A DNA stretch of 64,000 nt from Verrucomicrobiia bacterium (GCA_030425485.1 JAUIAM010000010.1:1-64000), one strand, 5' to 3'; positions 33,599 to 43,031 are shown, counted from the first letter of the stretch. Program-made: numbers and translations. Notes: a model not told the origin generated them from the letters alone.

Positions 33599-33943
33599 AT
33601 GACTAATACTAAGAGCAAAAAGGGTTTTACCCTCGTTGAAATTATGATCGTTGTTGTCATCATCGGCCTCCTCGCCGCTATGGCTATTCCGGCCTTCAAC
33701 AAGGTGCGTGAAGATTCCCGCGAAAAGGCTATCACCAACAACCTTCGCCAGATTGCCAGCGCTGGTCAGCAGTACATCCTCGACGAGGGTACGACGACTG
33801 TTGGATACGCCGACCTCGAAGGCGACTACTTCAACACCATCCAAGCTGTTGGTGGCGAGTCCTACGACACACTGGTTGTGAATGAAACGGGTGGTACCCT
33901 GACTGTTACTGCAGGTGACCTCTCGGTTGTCTACACCTACTAA
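33599..33943 (+). CDS. Type IV major pilin-like protein
   Basis: 114 residues, compact like a major pilin. The short basic leader TNTKSKKG is cleaved before FTLVEIMIVVVIIGLLAAMA, with Gly at -1 and Glu at +5. The globular part is small (about 60 residues), lacks Cys (no disulfide loop) and is rich in Gly, Thr and Val. It contains one Asn-Glu-Thr sequon. A strong ribosome binding site, perfect terminator and separate promoter suggest high expression. It is followed by two GT39-like genes. Confidence 0.88.
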   Translation: MTNTKSKKGFTLVEIMIVVVIIGLLAAMAIPAFNKVREDSREKAITNNLRQIASAGQQYILDEGTTTVGYADLEGDYFNTIQAVGGESYDTLVVNETGGTLTVTAGDLSVVYTY

Positions 33944-33965
33944 GCGAAAATCCATTGATTTTTCT

Positions 33966-34000
33966 AAGCCGCTCATCATGTTATGAGCGGCTTTTCTTTT
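33966..34000 (+). terminator. Intrinsic terminator after the pilin gene
   Basis: AAGCCGCTCAT (33966-33976) pairs perfectly with ATGAGCGGCTT (33983-33993) across a 6-base loop, followed by TTTCTTTT. Only about 10 bp remain to the next start codon, so it probably makes the downstream glycosyltransferases low-level read-through products. Confidence 0.88.
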
Positions 34001-34010
34001 GTTGAAACAG

Positions 34011-35819
34011 ATGACGACGCGATTTCGCCTACTGCTATTTACTCTGATTACCCTTTTTGCGCTGTATTTCGGGTTCTTCTACTTCGAGCCTCGAGATGCT
34101 GTGCTAACCTATAAGTCCGTCGCTTACTGGTCGATGGCTTTGACCTTGGGGTTGTTCATCCACCAGTGCTACCGGGCGTATTGGCCTGCCCGGCAAAGGC
34201 TGTGGGCTTACGTTTGCTCGCATGCGGGCGTGGCCGCACTTATCGTTACCGTAGTGGGGACATTATTCATGTACCGGGCTGAGCCCATTGGTTTTAAGAC
34301 AGTCATGGACGAGCACTTGATGGCATCTACGGCCAAGTCCCTTCACGAGTCACGGACGGCAAGTGTTCCCAGGAGAATGGTTCAGATTCAGAACGCAGAT
34401 GTCACATCGCATTTTTTCGTCGATAAGCGTCCCGTCCTGCAGCCGTTTCTGGTTTCTGTCCTTCATGATCTAACGGGTTTTCGCACCTATAATAGCATCT
34501 ATCTAAACCTGCTCCTGAGTCCGCTTATCCTGCTGCTGCTTTTCGTCATAGGCGAGCGCATGGGAGGCATTTTTACGGGGATCATGGCCTCTCTCATGTT
34601 TGCGACACTGCCCTTGCTCAGCTTCATGGCAGCAGGTGGGGGCATGGAACCGGTCAATCTGCTATGGATTGTACTGACGTGGCTGCTGGGCACCTTGGCC
34701 CTGGCGAGGCCCGATGCTGAACGCGTGGGAGCCTTTGCCCTCAGCGGGGTGATTCTGGCGCAGGCACGCTACGAGTCTGTGCTGTTTATCCTGCCAGTGG
34801 GGTTGATGATTCTTTATTGCTGGTGGAAGTCGCGCCGCGTTGTCTTGCCTTGGTCGGTCCTGATTTGTCCATTTCTTCTGCTGCCCTACGTTTGGCTCTA
34901 CCATATTTTTCAACACAGTGAAGCCATGTGGCAACTCGCTGATGTAGACGGGGCCACGAGCGCATTTGGCACCCAGTATATTGTGGATAACCTTGGGCGT
35001 GCCCTGGGCTTTTTCTTAGATACCACGAACGGTGTGCCCAACTCTTTGCTACTGTCAGTAGTGGGTATTCTCTGTGTGTTGCTGTTCTCGGTAAAAGTGC
35101 TGTTGCGCTGGCGGGAGTTCAACGGGCTTACTCCTTGGGTACAGGCCTTTTCCTTTATGCTGATCGGTTTTGCCGCGCTCTTGCTGCTACTTGTGAGCTA
35201 TGCTTGGCATTTTGACTCCCCGATCATCGTTCGCCTGTCGTTGCCGCTGCATATCCCGATGGCAGTAGCAGGGGCATATTGCTTATTTTCACTGGTAAAG
35301 AGCCGCTACGCACATCGTGTGTTTGCGCTGATCTTCGGCGTTTATGTCGCCATGTATGCCTTCCCGGTGACGAGCAATCGCGAGTACAGTTTGCGTAATC
35401 TCGCGGCGGCCGAGTTTGAACTCGCGGAGGATTTTCTGGAGGAGTATGAAGGTAAGCCCGCGATGTTCATCGCTGAAAATTCTACCTTCTTCTATATTTT
35501 CGACCGGCATAGTCTCAACATCATCCTGGCCAACAAGCGCAAGCAAGCTATCAAGAACTACCTGGCCCTGCCGAATTCCCTGCCACTGCTATATATGCAG
35601 CGTCTGGTCTACAACCCGGCTACGGATGAGTTCGAATACTCCTCGAAGACCTGGCTCGATGAAGAGTTTGTCCTGGAGCCCTATTGGGAGAAGCAACTGA
35701 ACGAGGTGCGTAAGTTGCGCTTCATGCGCGTGGTCGATGTGGAGGGCTACGAGGTCGAGGAGTTTGAGGCCGACAATGTTGACGCGTTCATGCAGCACTG
35801 GGCAAAACAAATTCCCTGA
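34011..35819 (+). CDS. GT-C/GT39-like membrane glycosyltransferase
   Basis: 602 residues from the ATG at 34011 (a TTG at 33999 is also in frame). It has about twelve membrane helices. The first large outer loop opens with MDEHLMASTAKSLHES, an acidic site of the kind GT-C enzymes use to transfer sugars from polyprenyl-phosphate donors, and it ends in a soluble C-terminal domain of about 120 residues. The donor and acceptor are unknown. Its stop codon overlaps the next gene's start (TGATG). A place right behind a pilin gene recalls pilin glycosyltransferases such as TfpW. Confidence 0.78.
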   Translation: MTTRFRLLLFTLITLFALYFGFFYFEPRDAVLTYKSVAYWSMALTLGLFIHQCYRAYWPARQRLWAYVCSHAGVAALIVTVVGTLFMYRAEPIGFKTVMDEHLMASTAKSLHESRTASVPRRMVQIQNADVTSHFFVDKRPVLQPFLVSVLHDLTGFRTYNSIYLNLLLSPLILLLLFVIGERMGGIFTGIMASLMFATLPLLSFMAAGGGMEPVNLLWIVLTWLLGTLALARPDAERVGAFALSGVILAQARYESVLFILPVGLMILYCWWKSRRVVLPWSVLICPFLLLPYVWLYHIFQHSEAMWQLADVDGATSAFGTQYIVDNLGRALGFFLDTTNGVPNSLLLSVVGILCVLLFSVKVLLRWREFNGLTPWVQAFSFMLIGFAALLLLLVSYAWHFDSPIIVRLSLPLHIPMAVAGAYCLFSLVKSRYAHRVFALIFGVYVAMYAFPVTSNREYSLRNLAAAEFELAEDFLEEYEGKPAMFIAENSTFFYIFDRHSLNIILANKRKQAIKNYLALPNSLPLLYMQRLVYNPATDEFEYSSKTWLDEEFVLEPYWEKQLNEVRKLRFMRVVDVEGYEVEEFEADNVDAFMQHWAKQIP

Positions 35820-37492
35820 TGGATCAAGTAAACAAGCAAAGCGAAAGCTTTATCCTTCGCCATCTCACCTCCCCCTGGGACCGTGCCTCGGGGCTCTTGC
35901 TGCTCGTTTTGCTGACCATCGCTGCGGCCACTTTCGCAGATTACGGTGTGAGCTGGGACGAAGCTTTTCGCTGGAAGGGTGGGCAGGAAAAGCTGGTCTA
36001 CTATCAGACGCTCCTCAGCGGCGGAGATGCCCAAGCTGTCCTGCCCCAAAAGGATGCCTACCCGGGCCTTTTCGACCTGAGTATCGCGCTCTTTATCGAA
36101 GTTACCGGCCTGGGGGCCATGCAGGTGGGGCATGCCCTGAGTCTCTTCTGCGGCTTACTGACGTTGTTTGCCGCCTGGGCAATCGGGCGCGAACTCGGCG
36201 GTCCGCGTCTGGCATTTTGGACACTGCTCTTCCTTGCGGTATTTCCCCGTTTTTACGGGCACATGTTCTTTAACCCGAAGGACATTCCCTTTGCGGCCGG
36301 GATGACCTGCTCGCTTTACTTTCTCCTTCGCTGGGGGAGGCGTCTGCCTGCTCCGGGCTGGAAGTCAACCGTCCTGCTGGGCGTAGCCGTTGGCCTCACC
36401 ATGGCAACGCGTATCGGGGGCATGGTGTTGATCTCCTATGTGGTCGGTTATGCCGGGTACACGCTCATCGTGCGTGCGATAACAGAGCGCATGAAGCTGA
36501 CTGAAACCCTGCGCGAAGGGGTGCGATTGGCCGGATGGATGATCCTGATGGGGGCGGTCGCCTGGATAACGCTTTATCCCTGGTGGCCCGCTATCCACAC
36601 GAACCCGATCTTTGGTCCCTTCGAGGCCCTGAGTACCGTTTCTGAATACCCGTGGCGTGGAGCGGTTTTTTTTGACGGTGCCTTTATCAAGGCGGGAGAT
36701 ATTCCCTGGTTCTACCCCTTGACCTGGCTTTGGATCACGCTACCCGACTTTGTTATCGCCATTTCCTTGATCGGGCTCGTCCTGCTGCTGTGCCGTTTCC
36801 GTTCAGTGCTGGGGCAGGCGTTTTCGCTCCAGGGTTTCCCCTTTCTTGTGGTGGCGACGGCTATGCTCTTCCCGCTGGTGTACATCATTGCCAAAGGGTC
36901 GGTCCTGTACGATGGCATACGCCACCTGCTTTTTATCCTGCCGCCGATGGCGGTGCTGGTCGCCTTTGCCTGGGTATCCTTGCTCGATGTGCTCAAGGCA
37001 AACGGCAGAAGCCGTCCGTATGTCGCTATCGCGTTGCTGGGCCTTTGCATGCTTTATCAGCTCAGTGTCATGGTACGCATGCACCCGTATGAGTACGTGT
37101 ATTTCAACGAGCTCAACGGCGGTTTACGCGCTATGCAGTCCCGCTATGATACTGAGTACTGGGCCACATCCATGCGTGAGGTCAACCTCTGGACCGAGGA
37201 CAACATGCCCGTGCGGGAGGAGCCCTACCGCGTGTACTCCAACCTGCCGTACTGGCTATCGACCATGTACCTGAGCCCGCGTTTCGAGCTGGTAAAGTCC
37301 CCTTACGACGCCGAGCTGTTCATGAGCATCACTCGGCTCGATTTGGACAAGCGTCTCCCCGGTGAAACGCTCTACACGGTGGAGCGATTCGGTGCTCCCT
37401 TTGCTGTGGTCAAGGATCTACGGCAGCTCGAGCTGGTCAGGCCGGAACAGGCCAAGCCTGCTGCGGAAGAAGCCGCCGCACCTACGGAGTAA
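35819..37492 (+). CDS. GT39-like membrane glycosyltransferase
   Basis: 557 residues, with about eleven to twelve membrane helices. The first outer loop holds YGVSWDEAFRW, with the Asp-Glu site of the GT-C fold; MFFNPKDIPFAAG is a second segment seen in GT39-like proteins. A C-terminal soluble region (about 440-557) ends in an Ala/Glu-rich tail. The ATG overlaps the previous stop codon, so the pair is translationally coupled. The two proteins are only distantly alike in sequence, so they may act on different sugars. Confidence 0.78.
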   Translation: MDQVNKQSESFILRHLTSPWDRASGLLLLVLLTIAAATFADYGVSWDEAFRWKGGQEKLVYYQTLLSGGDAQAVLPQKDAYPGLFDLSIALFIEVTGLGAMQVGHALSLFCGLLTLFAAWAIGRELGGPRLAFWTLLFLAVFPRFYGHMFFNPKDIPFAAGMTCSLYFLLRWGRRLPAPGWKSTVLLGVAVGLTMATRIGGMVLISYVVGYAGYTLIVRAITERMKLTETLREGVRLAGWMILMGAVAWITLYPWWPAIHTNPIFGPFEALSTVSEYPWRGAVFFDGAFIKAGDIPWFYPLTWLWITLPDFVIAISLIGLVLLLCRFRSVLGQAFSLQGFPFLVVATAMLFPLVYIIAKGSVLYDGIRHLLFILPPMAVLVAFAWVSLLDVLKANGRSRPYVAIALLGLCMLYQLSVMVRMHPYEYVYFNELNGGLRAMQSRYDTEYWATSMREVNLWTEDNMPVREEPYRVYSNLPYWLSTMYLSPRFELVKSPYDAELFMSITRLDLDKRLPGETLYTVERFGAPFAVVKDLRQLELVRPEQAKPAAEEAAAPTE

Positions 37493-37535
37493 TCCCGCCT
37501 TCCCATAACAATGATAAAGTCAGTGGGCCGGGTAG

Positions 37536-37556
37536 GGCTGCCTGCCCCAGGCAGCC
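37536..37556. terminator. Hairpin between convergent glycosyltransferase genes
   Basis: GGCTGCCT (37536-37543) pairs with AGGCAGCC (37549-37556) around a GCCCC loop. No T run follows on either strand, so it is a possible bidirectional, factor-assisted stop or an mRNA stabiliser. Confidence 0.4.
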
Positions 37557-37601
37557 GCGGACAGCGGTCTAATCATATATAGAATGGTCTAAGCGGCCCG
37601 C

Positions 37602-38624
37602 TCAGCTCCCCACAGAGGGGGGCTCGGTCGGCCAGTAGTTTTGTTGGCGTTGTACGGGCTTGGGCGGGGCGACATTTGTCGTGCGCTCCATGACACGTCC
37701 CGTACTGCTGCGCCGTTGGAAGCGGATGATGAGTTCCCCGATCAGGCCGATGGAAACCAACTGCATGCCCATCAGCATGAGCAGGATACCGAGGAAGAAG
37801 AGCGGGCGGCTTCCTATCGGTACATTTGCGATCAGCTTCATGCACGAGATGTAAAAGAGGATGAGAAAGCCGCTGCCCAAGGCTCCAAAGCCCAGCCCAC
37901 CGAAGAGGTGTCCGGGGCGGTCGAGAAAGCGCGTGGTCGCGGTTACCGTGAGCAGATCGAGCATACCCTTGATGTAGCGCTTCCACCCGTACTTGGATTT
38001 GCCGTGTTCGCGGGGGTGGTGCTTTACGGCGATCTCGGCTACGCGAAACCCCTCGGCATGGGCCAGTACGGGCACAAAGCGGTGCAACTCGCCGTAGAGG
38101 TTCAAGTGAGGCAGCACCTCGTGGCGGTAGGCCTTGAAGCCGCAGTTCATGTCGTGCAGCTTGACGCCTCCCGCGCGGCAGGCCACGGCGTTAAATAGCA
38201 GCGAGGGCAGACGCTTTTCTGCCGGGTCCTTGCGGTCCTTTTTCCATCCGCTGACGACATCATAGCCCTCTTTGAGCTTTTCCAGAAAGTGCGGGATCTC
38301 CTCGGGGTCGTCCTGCAGGTCTGCGTCGAGGGTAAAGACGACTTTTCCGCGGGCGTGCTCAAACCCGGTGGACAGGGCGACCGCCTTGCCGAAGTTTCGC
38401 CGCAGCCGCAGGCCGATAACTTCTTGGTGGGTTTGGGTCAGCTCGCGGGTAGCCTGCCAGGAGCCGTCGGTGCTGCCGTCGTCGACGAAGATCACCTCGA
38501 ACTTACCCAACTCGCCCTGCTTTATCGTCTCAGCGATTTTCTCGTAAAGCGGACGTACGGTCGCTTCCTCATTGAGTACCGGAATGACAAAGGAGAGTTG
38601 CAGGGCGTCGCGTTCGGAGTCCAT
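37602..38624 (-). CDS. GT2 polyprenyl-phosphate glycosyltransferase (DPM1/GtrB/ArnC type)
   Basis: 340 residues from the ATG at 38624; the longer upstream frame is unlikely to be used. The GT-A domain has LSFVIPVLNEEATVRPLYEK, VIFVDDGSTDGSWQATRELT, and FTLDADLQDDPEEIPHFLEK as the metal-binding DXD-like part. Two C-terminal membrane helices (about 250-310) match the DPM1/GtrB/ArnC group, which charges polyprenyl phosphate with a sugar on the cytoplasmic side for GT-C enzymes. It is convergent with the two GT39-like genes. Confidence 0.87.
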   Translation of the reverse strand: MDSERDALQLSFVIPVLNEEATVRPLYEKIAETIKQGELGKFEVIFVDDGSTDGSWQATRELTQTHQEVIGLRLRRNFGKAVALSTGFEHARGKVVFTLDADLQDDPEEIPHFLEKLKEGYDVVSGWKKDRKDPAEKRLPSLLFNAVACRAGGVKLHDMNCGFKAYRHEVLPHLNLYGELHRFVPVLAHAEGFRVAEIAVKHHPREHGKSKYGWKRYIKGMLDLLTVTATTRFLDRPGHLFGGLGFGALGSGFLILFYISCMKLIANVPIGSRPLFFLGILLMLMGMQLVSIGLIGELIIRFQRRSSTGRVMERTTNVAPPKPVQRQQNYWPTEPPSVGS

Positions 38625-38787
38625 ATGGCTATCATGTTGTGGACAGCAATACGCTTGGCAAGTTTCCAAACGTTTATGCTGAGGTACGGATTTGCGCCGT
38701 GTGCCCTTGCGCTCGATTGCTCTGTACAAGCGCCACGCTGACGATAATAGCATTGTCGCTGACGGTTTGCGCTGGCTAACTCGGGAC

Positions 38788-39483
38788 ATGCTCAAGCTCC
38801 TCATGCAGCACCGTCTGAAGCTGGCCGCCGCAGCCCTGTTCTTTGTCGTGCTGGCGGTGGTGGGCATCGTGCTCTGGGGCGAGCAGTTTGACCTCCAGGA
38901 GGTTTTGCGGCAAAAGCAAGAGCTGGAGAAATGGCTTGAGGGCGCGCATCCAGGCATCCTGCTGGTCGCGCTGGCCGTGCTCCCGCTGCTGGGGTTCCCG
39001 GTCAGCGCGCTGCTTCTCATTGCCGGAGTGACCTACGGTGAGGTCACAGGGATGGTCGTCAGTATGCTGGGGCTGATGCTAAACAACACCCTCGGCTATG
39101 CGATCGCGGCCAAACTGCGGGCTCCGGTGCAGACCTGGGTAGAAAAGAAAGGCGTGAAAGTTCCGGTGGTACCGCCGCGTGACTACACCAAGATCGTCCT
39201 GCTGTTTCGCATCACGCCGGGCCTGCCGCTGTGCTTTCAGAACTACCTCCTCGGCCTGGCCCGCATCCCGTTCTTAACCTATTTCTGGGTCTCCATTCCG
39301 CCCCAACTGGTGGTCGTTGCGGGTTTCGTTTTGACCGGGGGTGCGCTCTTTGAGGGAAAAAGGGGGGGCATCCTGTTGGGGCTTAGCTTGATTTTGGTTT
39401 TCGGGATTGTCGGGCGGATTATCCATACGCAGGCTAAAAAGAAGCAAAACGATGCCACTGACTCCGCCCACACCTCGCGATGA
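38788..39483 (+). CDS. TVP38/TMEM64-family membrane protein
   Basis: 231 residues from the ATG at 38788 (MLKLLMQHRL). About six membrane segments with the family's re-entrant and Gly/Pro-rich pattern: VLPLLGFPVSALLLIAGVTY, and FRITPGLPLCFQNYLLGLAR, the conserved R-X-X-P-G-X-P segment. Members of this DedA-related family are implicated in lipid movement or envelope homeostasis. The stop codon lies inside the xseA start region (32-bp overlap). Confidence 0.8.
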   Translation: MLKLLMQHRLKLAAAALFFVVLAVVGIVLWGEQFDLQEVLRQKQELEKWLEGAHPGILLVALAVLPLLGFPVSALLLIAGVTYGEVTGMVVSMLGLMLNNTLGYAIAAKLRAPVQTWVEKKGVKVPVVPPRDYTKIVLLFRITPGLPLCFQNYLLGLARIPFLTYFWVSIPPQLVVVAGFVLTGGALFEGKRGGILLGLSLILVFGIVGRIIHTQAKKKQNDATDSAHTSR

Positions 39484-40801
39484 CGATGTCCTGTCCGTCG
39501 GCGACTTTACCCGCCGCGTCAAGGACCTGCTCGAAACCCAACTGCCGCCCTGCTGGGTGCGGGGGGAAATCTCCAACCTGCGCCGCCAGAGCAGCGGACA
39601 CGTCTACTTTACGCTCAAGGACAGCCAGAGCCAGGTGAGCTGCGTGCTCTTTCGCGGGGACGCCATGCGCCAGACGGTTGAGCTGCGCGATGGCCTCCAA
39701 GCGGTGGTTTATGGCGAGGTCAGCGTCTACGAGCCGCGCGGTACCCACCAGTTGATCTGCCGTGTGGTCATGGACGACGGGCTCGGGCGCTTGCAGCAGG
39801 CCTTCGAGCAGCTCAAGCAAAAGCTGGCCGCCGAGGGGCTATTTGATTCGGAGAAAAAGCAGCCCCTACCGGAGTTGCCGCGCACGGTGGGCTTTGTCAC
39901 TTCGCCTACCGGGGCCGCCATCCGAGACTTTCTCAGTATCCTCGAACGTCGGCACTGGCGCGGGCGCGTGGTCGTCATTCCGGCCAAAGTGCAGGGCAGG
40001 GGAGCTGCCGAGGACATCGTGGCGGGCATTGAGGCCGCGCAGCGCCTTGGGGAGCTGGACTTGCTCGTCGTGGGCCGAGGCGGTGGCAGCCTGGAAGACC
40101 TCTGGTGCTTCAATGAGGAAAAAGTCGCCCGGGCTATCGCCGCCTGCACGCTGCCGCTCATCTCCGCCGTGGGGCACGAGATCGATTTTACCCTGAGCGA
40201 CTTTGCCGCGGACAGGCGGGCCGAAACGCCCTCTGCCGCCGCCGAACTCATCAGCAGCGGCTTTCTGGAAATCCAGCAACGTATGGCTGATGCCGCGCTC
40301 GGCCTCCACGACCTTGTTGCTCGCGAGCTCGAACGTCTCGGTTACCGGCTCGACGCCTGCAAGCGTGTGCTCGCGCAGTATCACCCGCGTCCGCGCATCG
40401 AGCAGGGGAGCCTGCGCCTGGACGATCTAGCTAACCGCTTGCGGGCCTGCGTGCGGGAATCCGTCTCGACGCGACGGCACAGCATGGCGCATCTGAGCCG
40501 TGCGCTTTCGCCCGCATCTCTGGAGCAGACAGTGCGTATGGCTTCACTCAAGCATCGCGGCCTCAGTGAGCGGCTGGAGCGGAGCGTTCCGCGTGAGCTG
40601 CGGCAACACCGCGAACACCTGGAGCATTTGCGCACCCGGTTGCAAAATGCCAGTTTGCAAAAAGCCCTTGCACGCGGCTTTGCCATCGCCCGCAACGAGC
40701 AGGGGCAGATCGTCAGTTCAAAGGCAGGTCTCAAGCCCGGGCAGCGTCTTGCCCTGGACTTCCGCGACGGTGAAGTCGCCGCTCGCATCGAAGAGGTTTA
40801 G
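39452..40801 (+). CDS. xseA: Exodeoxyribonuclease VII large subunit
   Basis: 449 residues from the ATG at 39452; longer in-frame starts overlap more of the upstream gene. The N-terminal OB fold begins DVLSVGDFTRRVKDLLETQL; the catalytic domain has GFVTSPTGAAIRDFLSILER, VGRGGGSLEDLWCFNEE, and VGHEIDFTLSDFAADRRAE. A coiled-coil region and C-terminal segment follow. It degrades single-stranded DNA in complex with XseB; no xseB gene is adjacent here. Confidence 0.95.
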   Translation: MPLTPPTPRDDDVLSVGDFTRRVKDLLETQLPPCWVRGEISNLRRQSSGHVYFTLKDSQSQVSCVLFRGDAMRQTVELRDGLQAVVYGEVSVYEPRGTHQLICRVVMDDGLGRLQQAFEQLKQKLAAEGLFDSEKKQPLPELPRTVGFVTSPTGAAIRDFLSILERRHWRGRVVVIPAKVQGRGAAEDIVAGIEAAQRLGELDLLVVGRGGGSLEDLWCFNEEKVARAIAACTLPLISAVGHEIDFTLSDFAADRRAETPSAAAELISSGFLEIQQRMADAALGLHDLVARELERLGYRLDACKRVLAQYHPRPRIEQGSLRLDDLANRLRACVRESVSTRRHSMAHLSRALSPASLEQTVRMASLKHRGLSERLERSVPRELRQHREHLEHLRTRLQNASLQKALARGFAIARNEQGQIVSSKAGLKPGQRLALDFRDGEVAARIEEV

Positions 40802-40834
40802 GGGCGAAAAAAGCCCGAGGGTGCGACATTGAGC

Positions 40835-40849
40835 TAATTTGAAAACACA
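40835..40849. repeat. Solitary sequence like the end of the 1-149 element
   Basis: TAATTTGAAAACACA here resembles TAATTTGAAGACACG at 137-151. Both lie a few bases behind the stop codon of a minus-strand gene. No inverted partner is visible within about 200 bp, so this would be a decayed or partial copy, or chance. Confidence 0.3.
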
Positions 40850-40851
40850 GC

Positions 40852-42012
40852 CTAAGCCTTGAGCATCTTTACCCACTTGGCTTTGCCCTGTGCGCTCTTG
40901 ACCGCTGTCTCGATGAAGGCCATGCCCTCGACGCCATCGTCCACGCCGGGGAAATCGTAGCCCTTTTTGCGCGGGTACTTGCCCGCGAGTTCGTCACGTA
41001 TGGCTTCTGCCGCGGCGAGGTAAATATTGGCAAAGGCTTCGAGGAAAGCTTCCGGGTGCCCGGCGGGAATGCGGGTGTAGTCCTTGGCGGCCTTGCTCAG
41101 GTAGTCGTTGCCCCGACGCAGCGTCTGGCGCGGCTTGTCCGGATATTTGACCACGAGCTCGTTCGGGTGCTCCTGATGCCATTCGAGGGAGGCCTTCGTG
41201 CCGTAGATCCGGATGTTCAAGCCGTTTTCTTCGCCACTGGAAATCTGGGATGCGTAGAGGATGCCGCGCGCGCCGCCCTTGTAGTGGACGAGCATGTTGC
41301 CGTCGTCTTCGAGCTGGCGACCGGGAACGAAGGTGGTGAAGTCGGCGCAAAGCTCGTCAATCTCCAGCCCACTGATGTAGCGAGCGAGGTTTTCGGCGTG
41401 CGTGCCGATGTCGCCCACACAGCAGGATGCGCCCGCGCGCTTGGGGTCGGTGCGCCAGGCGGCCTGCTTTTGCTCCTCCTGCTCGAGAGCGGAGAGCAGC
41501 CAGTCCTGTGGGTACTCGGCCACGATTTTCAGGATTTTCCCCAGCTTGCCCTTGCTGACCAGTGAGCGGGCTTCCTTGACCATGGGGTAGCCGGTATAGT
41601 TATGCGTGAGGGCAAAAACCTTGCCGGAGCGTTTGACCACGGTGCGCAGCTTCTTGGCCTCGGCCAGCGTCAGGGTCATCGGCTTGTCGCAGATGACGTT
41701 GATGCCCGCCTTGAGGAAGCATGTGGCCACGGGTGCGTGCATGAAGTTCGGCGTCACGATGCTGACGAAGTCGATGCGCTCGCCCGAGGGCAACGCGGCC
41801 TCGGTTTTGGCCATCTCTTCGTAGCTGGTGTAAATGCGCGCCGGATCAAGGTAGAGGGCTTCGCCTGTGGCCTTGGAATTTTCAACCTTGCTGGAAAAAC
41901 AGCCTGCTACGAGCTCGATCTGGCCGTCCAGGTTGGCCGCCATGCGGTGTACGTTGCCAATGAAGGCGCCCTGGCCGCCACCGACCATGCCCATGCGAAG
42001 TTTCCGTTTCAT
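40852..42012 (-). CDS. Gfo/Idh/MocA-family oxidoreductase
   Basis: 386 residues. The N-terminal NAD(P)-binding fold begins RMGMVGGGQGAFIGNVHRMA; the ICDKPMTLTLAEAKKL segment carries the catalytic Lys-Pro motif, and CCVGDIGTHAENLARYISGL the conserved GxHxxD-like substrate site (here D-x-x-T-H). A C-terminal alpha/beta domain binds substrate. The family oxidises or reduces sugars and inositols; the exact substrate is unknown. It follows the isomerase gene by 14 bp, indicating a two-gene operon. Confidence 0.9.
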   Translation of the reverse strand: MKRKLRMGMVGGGQGAFIGNVHRMAANLDGQIELVAGCFSSKVENSKATGEALYLDPARIYTSYEEMAKTEAALPSGERIDFVSIVTPNFMHAPVATCFLKAGINVICDKPMTLTLAEAKKLRTVVKRSGKVFALTHNYTGYPMVKEARSLVSKGKLGKILKIVAEYPQDWLLSALEQEEQKQAAWRTDPKRAGASCCVGDIGTHAENLARYISGLEIDELCADFTTFVPGRQLEDDGNMLVHYKGGARGILYASQISSGEENGLNIRIYGTKASLEWHQEHPNELVVKYPDKPRQTLRRGNDYLSKAAKDYTRIPAGHPEAFLEAFANIYLAAAEAIRDELAGKYPRKKGYDFPGVDDGVEGMAFIETAVKSAQGKAKWVKMLKA

Positions 42013-42026
42013 AGTAAAGCAGGGGG

Positions 42027-43031
42027 TTATTGGTTCTTTTTGTCAAAGGCGGCGTCGAAGGCCACCTCGGAGGGGGCGAAGTCGAGCTGCTTGACAAACT
42101 CGCAGGACTCGGTTGCGCCGTGGATGCGGTCCATGCGGATGTCTTCCCACTCGACGGAGAGCGGCCCGGGGTAGCCGATATCGTTCAGCGCGACAATGAT
42201 GTCCTCAAACTGGACATCGCCGCGCCCCAGCGAGCGAAAATCCCACAGGCGACGCGGATCGCCAAACTCGGTGTGGCCACCAAAAACACCGACGGTGCCG
42301 TCACCATGGCCCCACCAGACATCCTTCATGTGCACGTGGTAGATGCGGTCCTTGAAGGTGCGGATAAACTTCACGTAGTCCACACCCTGATAGGCGAGGT
42401 GGGAGGGGTCGTAGTTAAAGCCGAAGGTGTCGCGTCCGCCGAGGGCCTTGATCGCGCGCTCGGCCGAAACGATGTCGAAGGCGATTTCCGTGGGGTGCAC
42501 CTCAAGGGCAAACTTGACCTTGTACTTGTCAAACTCGTCCAGGATGGGGTTCCACATGTCGGCAAAGTACTTGTAGCCTTCTTCAATCATGCTCGGCGGC
42601 ACCGGGGGGAAGCTGTAGAGCAGGTGCCAGATGGAGGAGCCGACGAAGCCGTTGACGACCTCAACCCCCATATTGTGCGCGGCCTTGGCCGTGGTCTTCA
42701 TGGCGCGGACAGCCCACTCGCGCTTCTTGTCGGAGTTCCCGGCGCACTTTTCCGGGGCAAAGCCGTCGCTGCGGGCGTCGTCGTTGGGATCGCAGACGAG
42801 CTGCCCGGCCAGGTGGTTGGAGATCGCGTGGCACTCGAGCTTGTTGCGCTTAAGCATGGCGCGTTTTTGCGAGCAGTATTTCTTGTCCTTGGCCGCCTTA
42901 AAAACGTCGAAGTGATCCCCCCAACAGGCCAGTTCGAGGCCGTCGTATCCCATGGTGTTGGCTTGCTTTGCGAGTTTGGTCAGGGGCAGGTCGGCCCACT
43001 GGCCGGTAAAGAGGGTAACGGGACGTGACAT
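42027..43031 (-). CDS. Sugar-phosphate isomerase/epimerase-type TIM barrel (AP endonuclease 2 family)
   Basis: 334 residues forming one TIM barrel of the xylose-isomerase-like/IolE type. [55 protein letters not shown] and [11 protein letters not shown] supply the expected Glu, Asp, His and Glu metal ligands. With the downstream Gfo/Idh/MocA gene it suggests conversion of a sugar or polyol derivative. The substrate cannot be read from the sequence. The 172-bp divergent gap upstream contains short TTTAGGG-like runs. Confidence 0.88.
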   Translation of the reverse strand: MSRPVTLFTGQWADLPLTKLAKQANTMGYDGLELACWGDHFDVFKAAKDKKYCSQKRAMLKRNKLECHAISNHLAGQLVCDPNDDARSDGFAPEKCAGNSDKKREWAVRAMKTTAKAAHNMGVEVVNGFVGSSIWHLLYSFPPVPPSMIEEGYKYFADMWNPILDEFDKYKVKFALEVHPTEIAFDIVSAERAIKALGGRDTFGFNYDPSHLAYQGVDYVKFIRTFKDRIYHVHMKDVWWGHGDGTVGVFGGHTEFGDPRRLWDFRSLGRGDVQFEDIIVALNDIGYPGPLSVEWEDIRMDRIHGATESCEFVKQLDFAPSEVAFDAAFDKKNQ

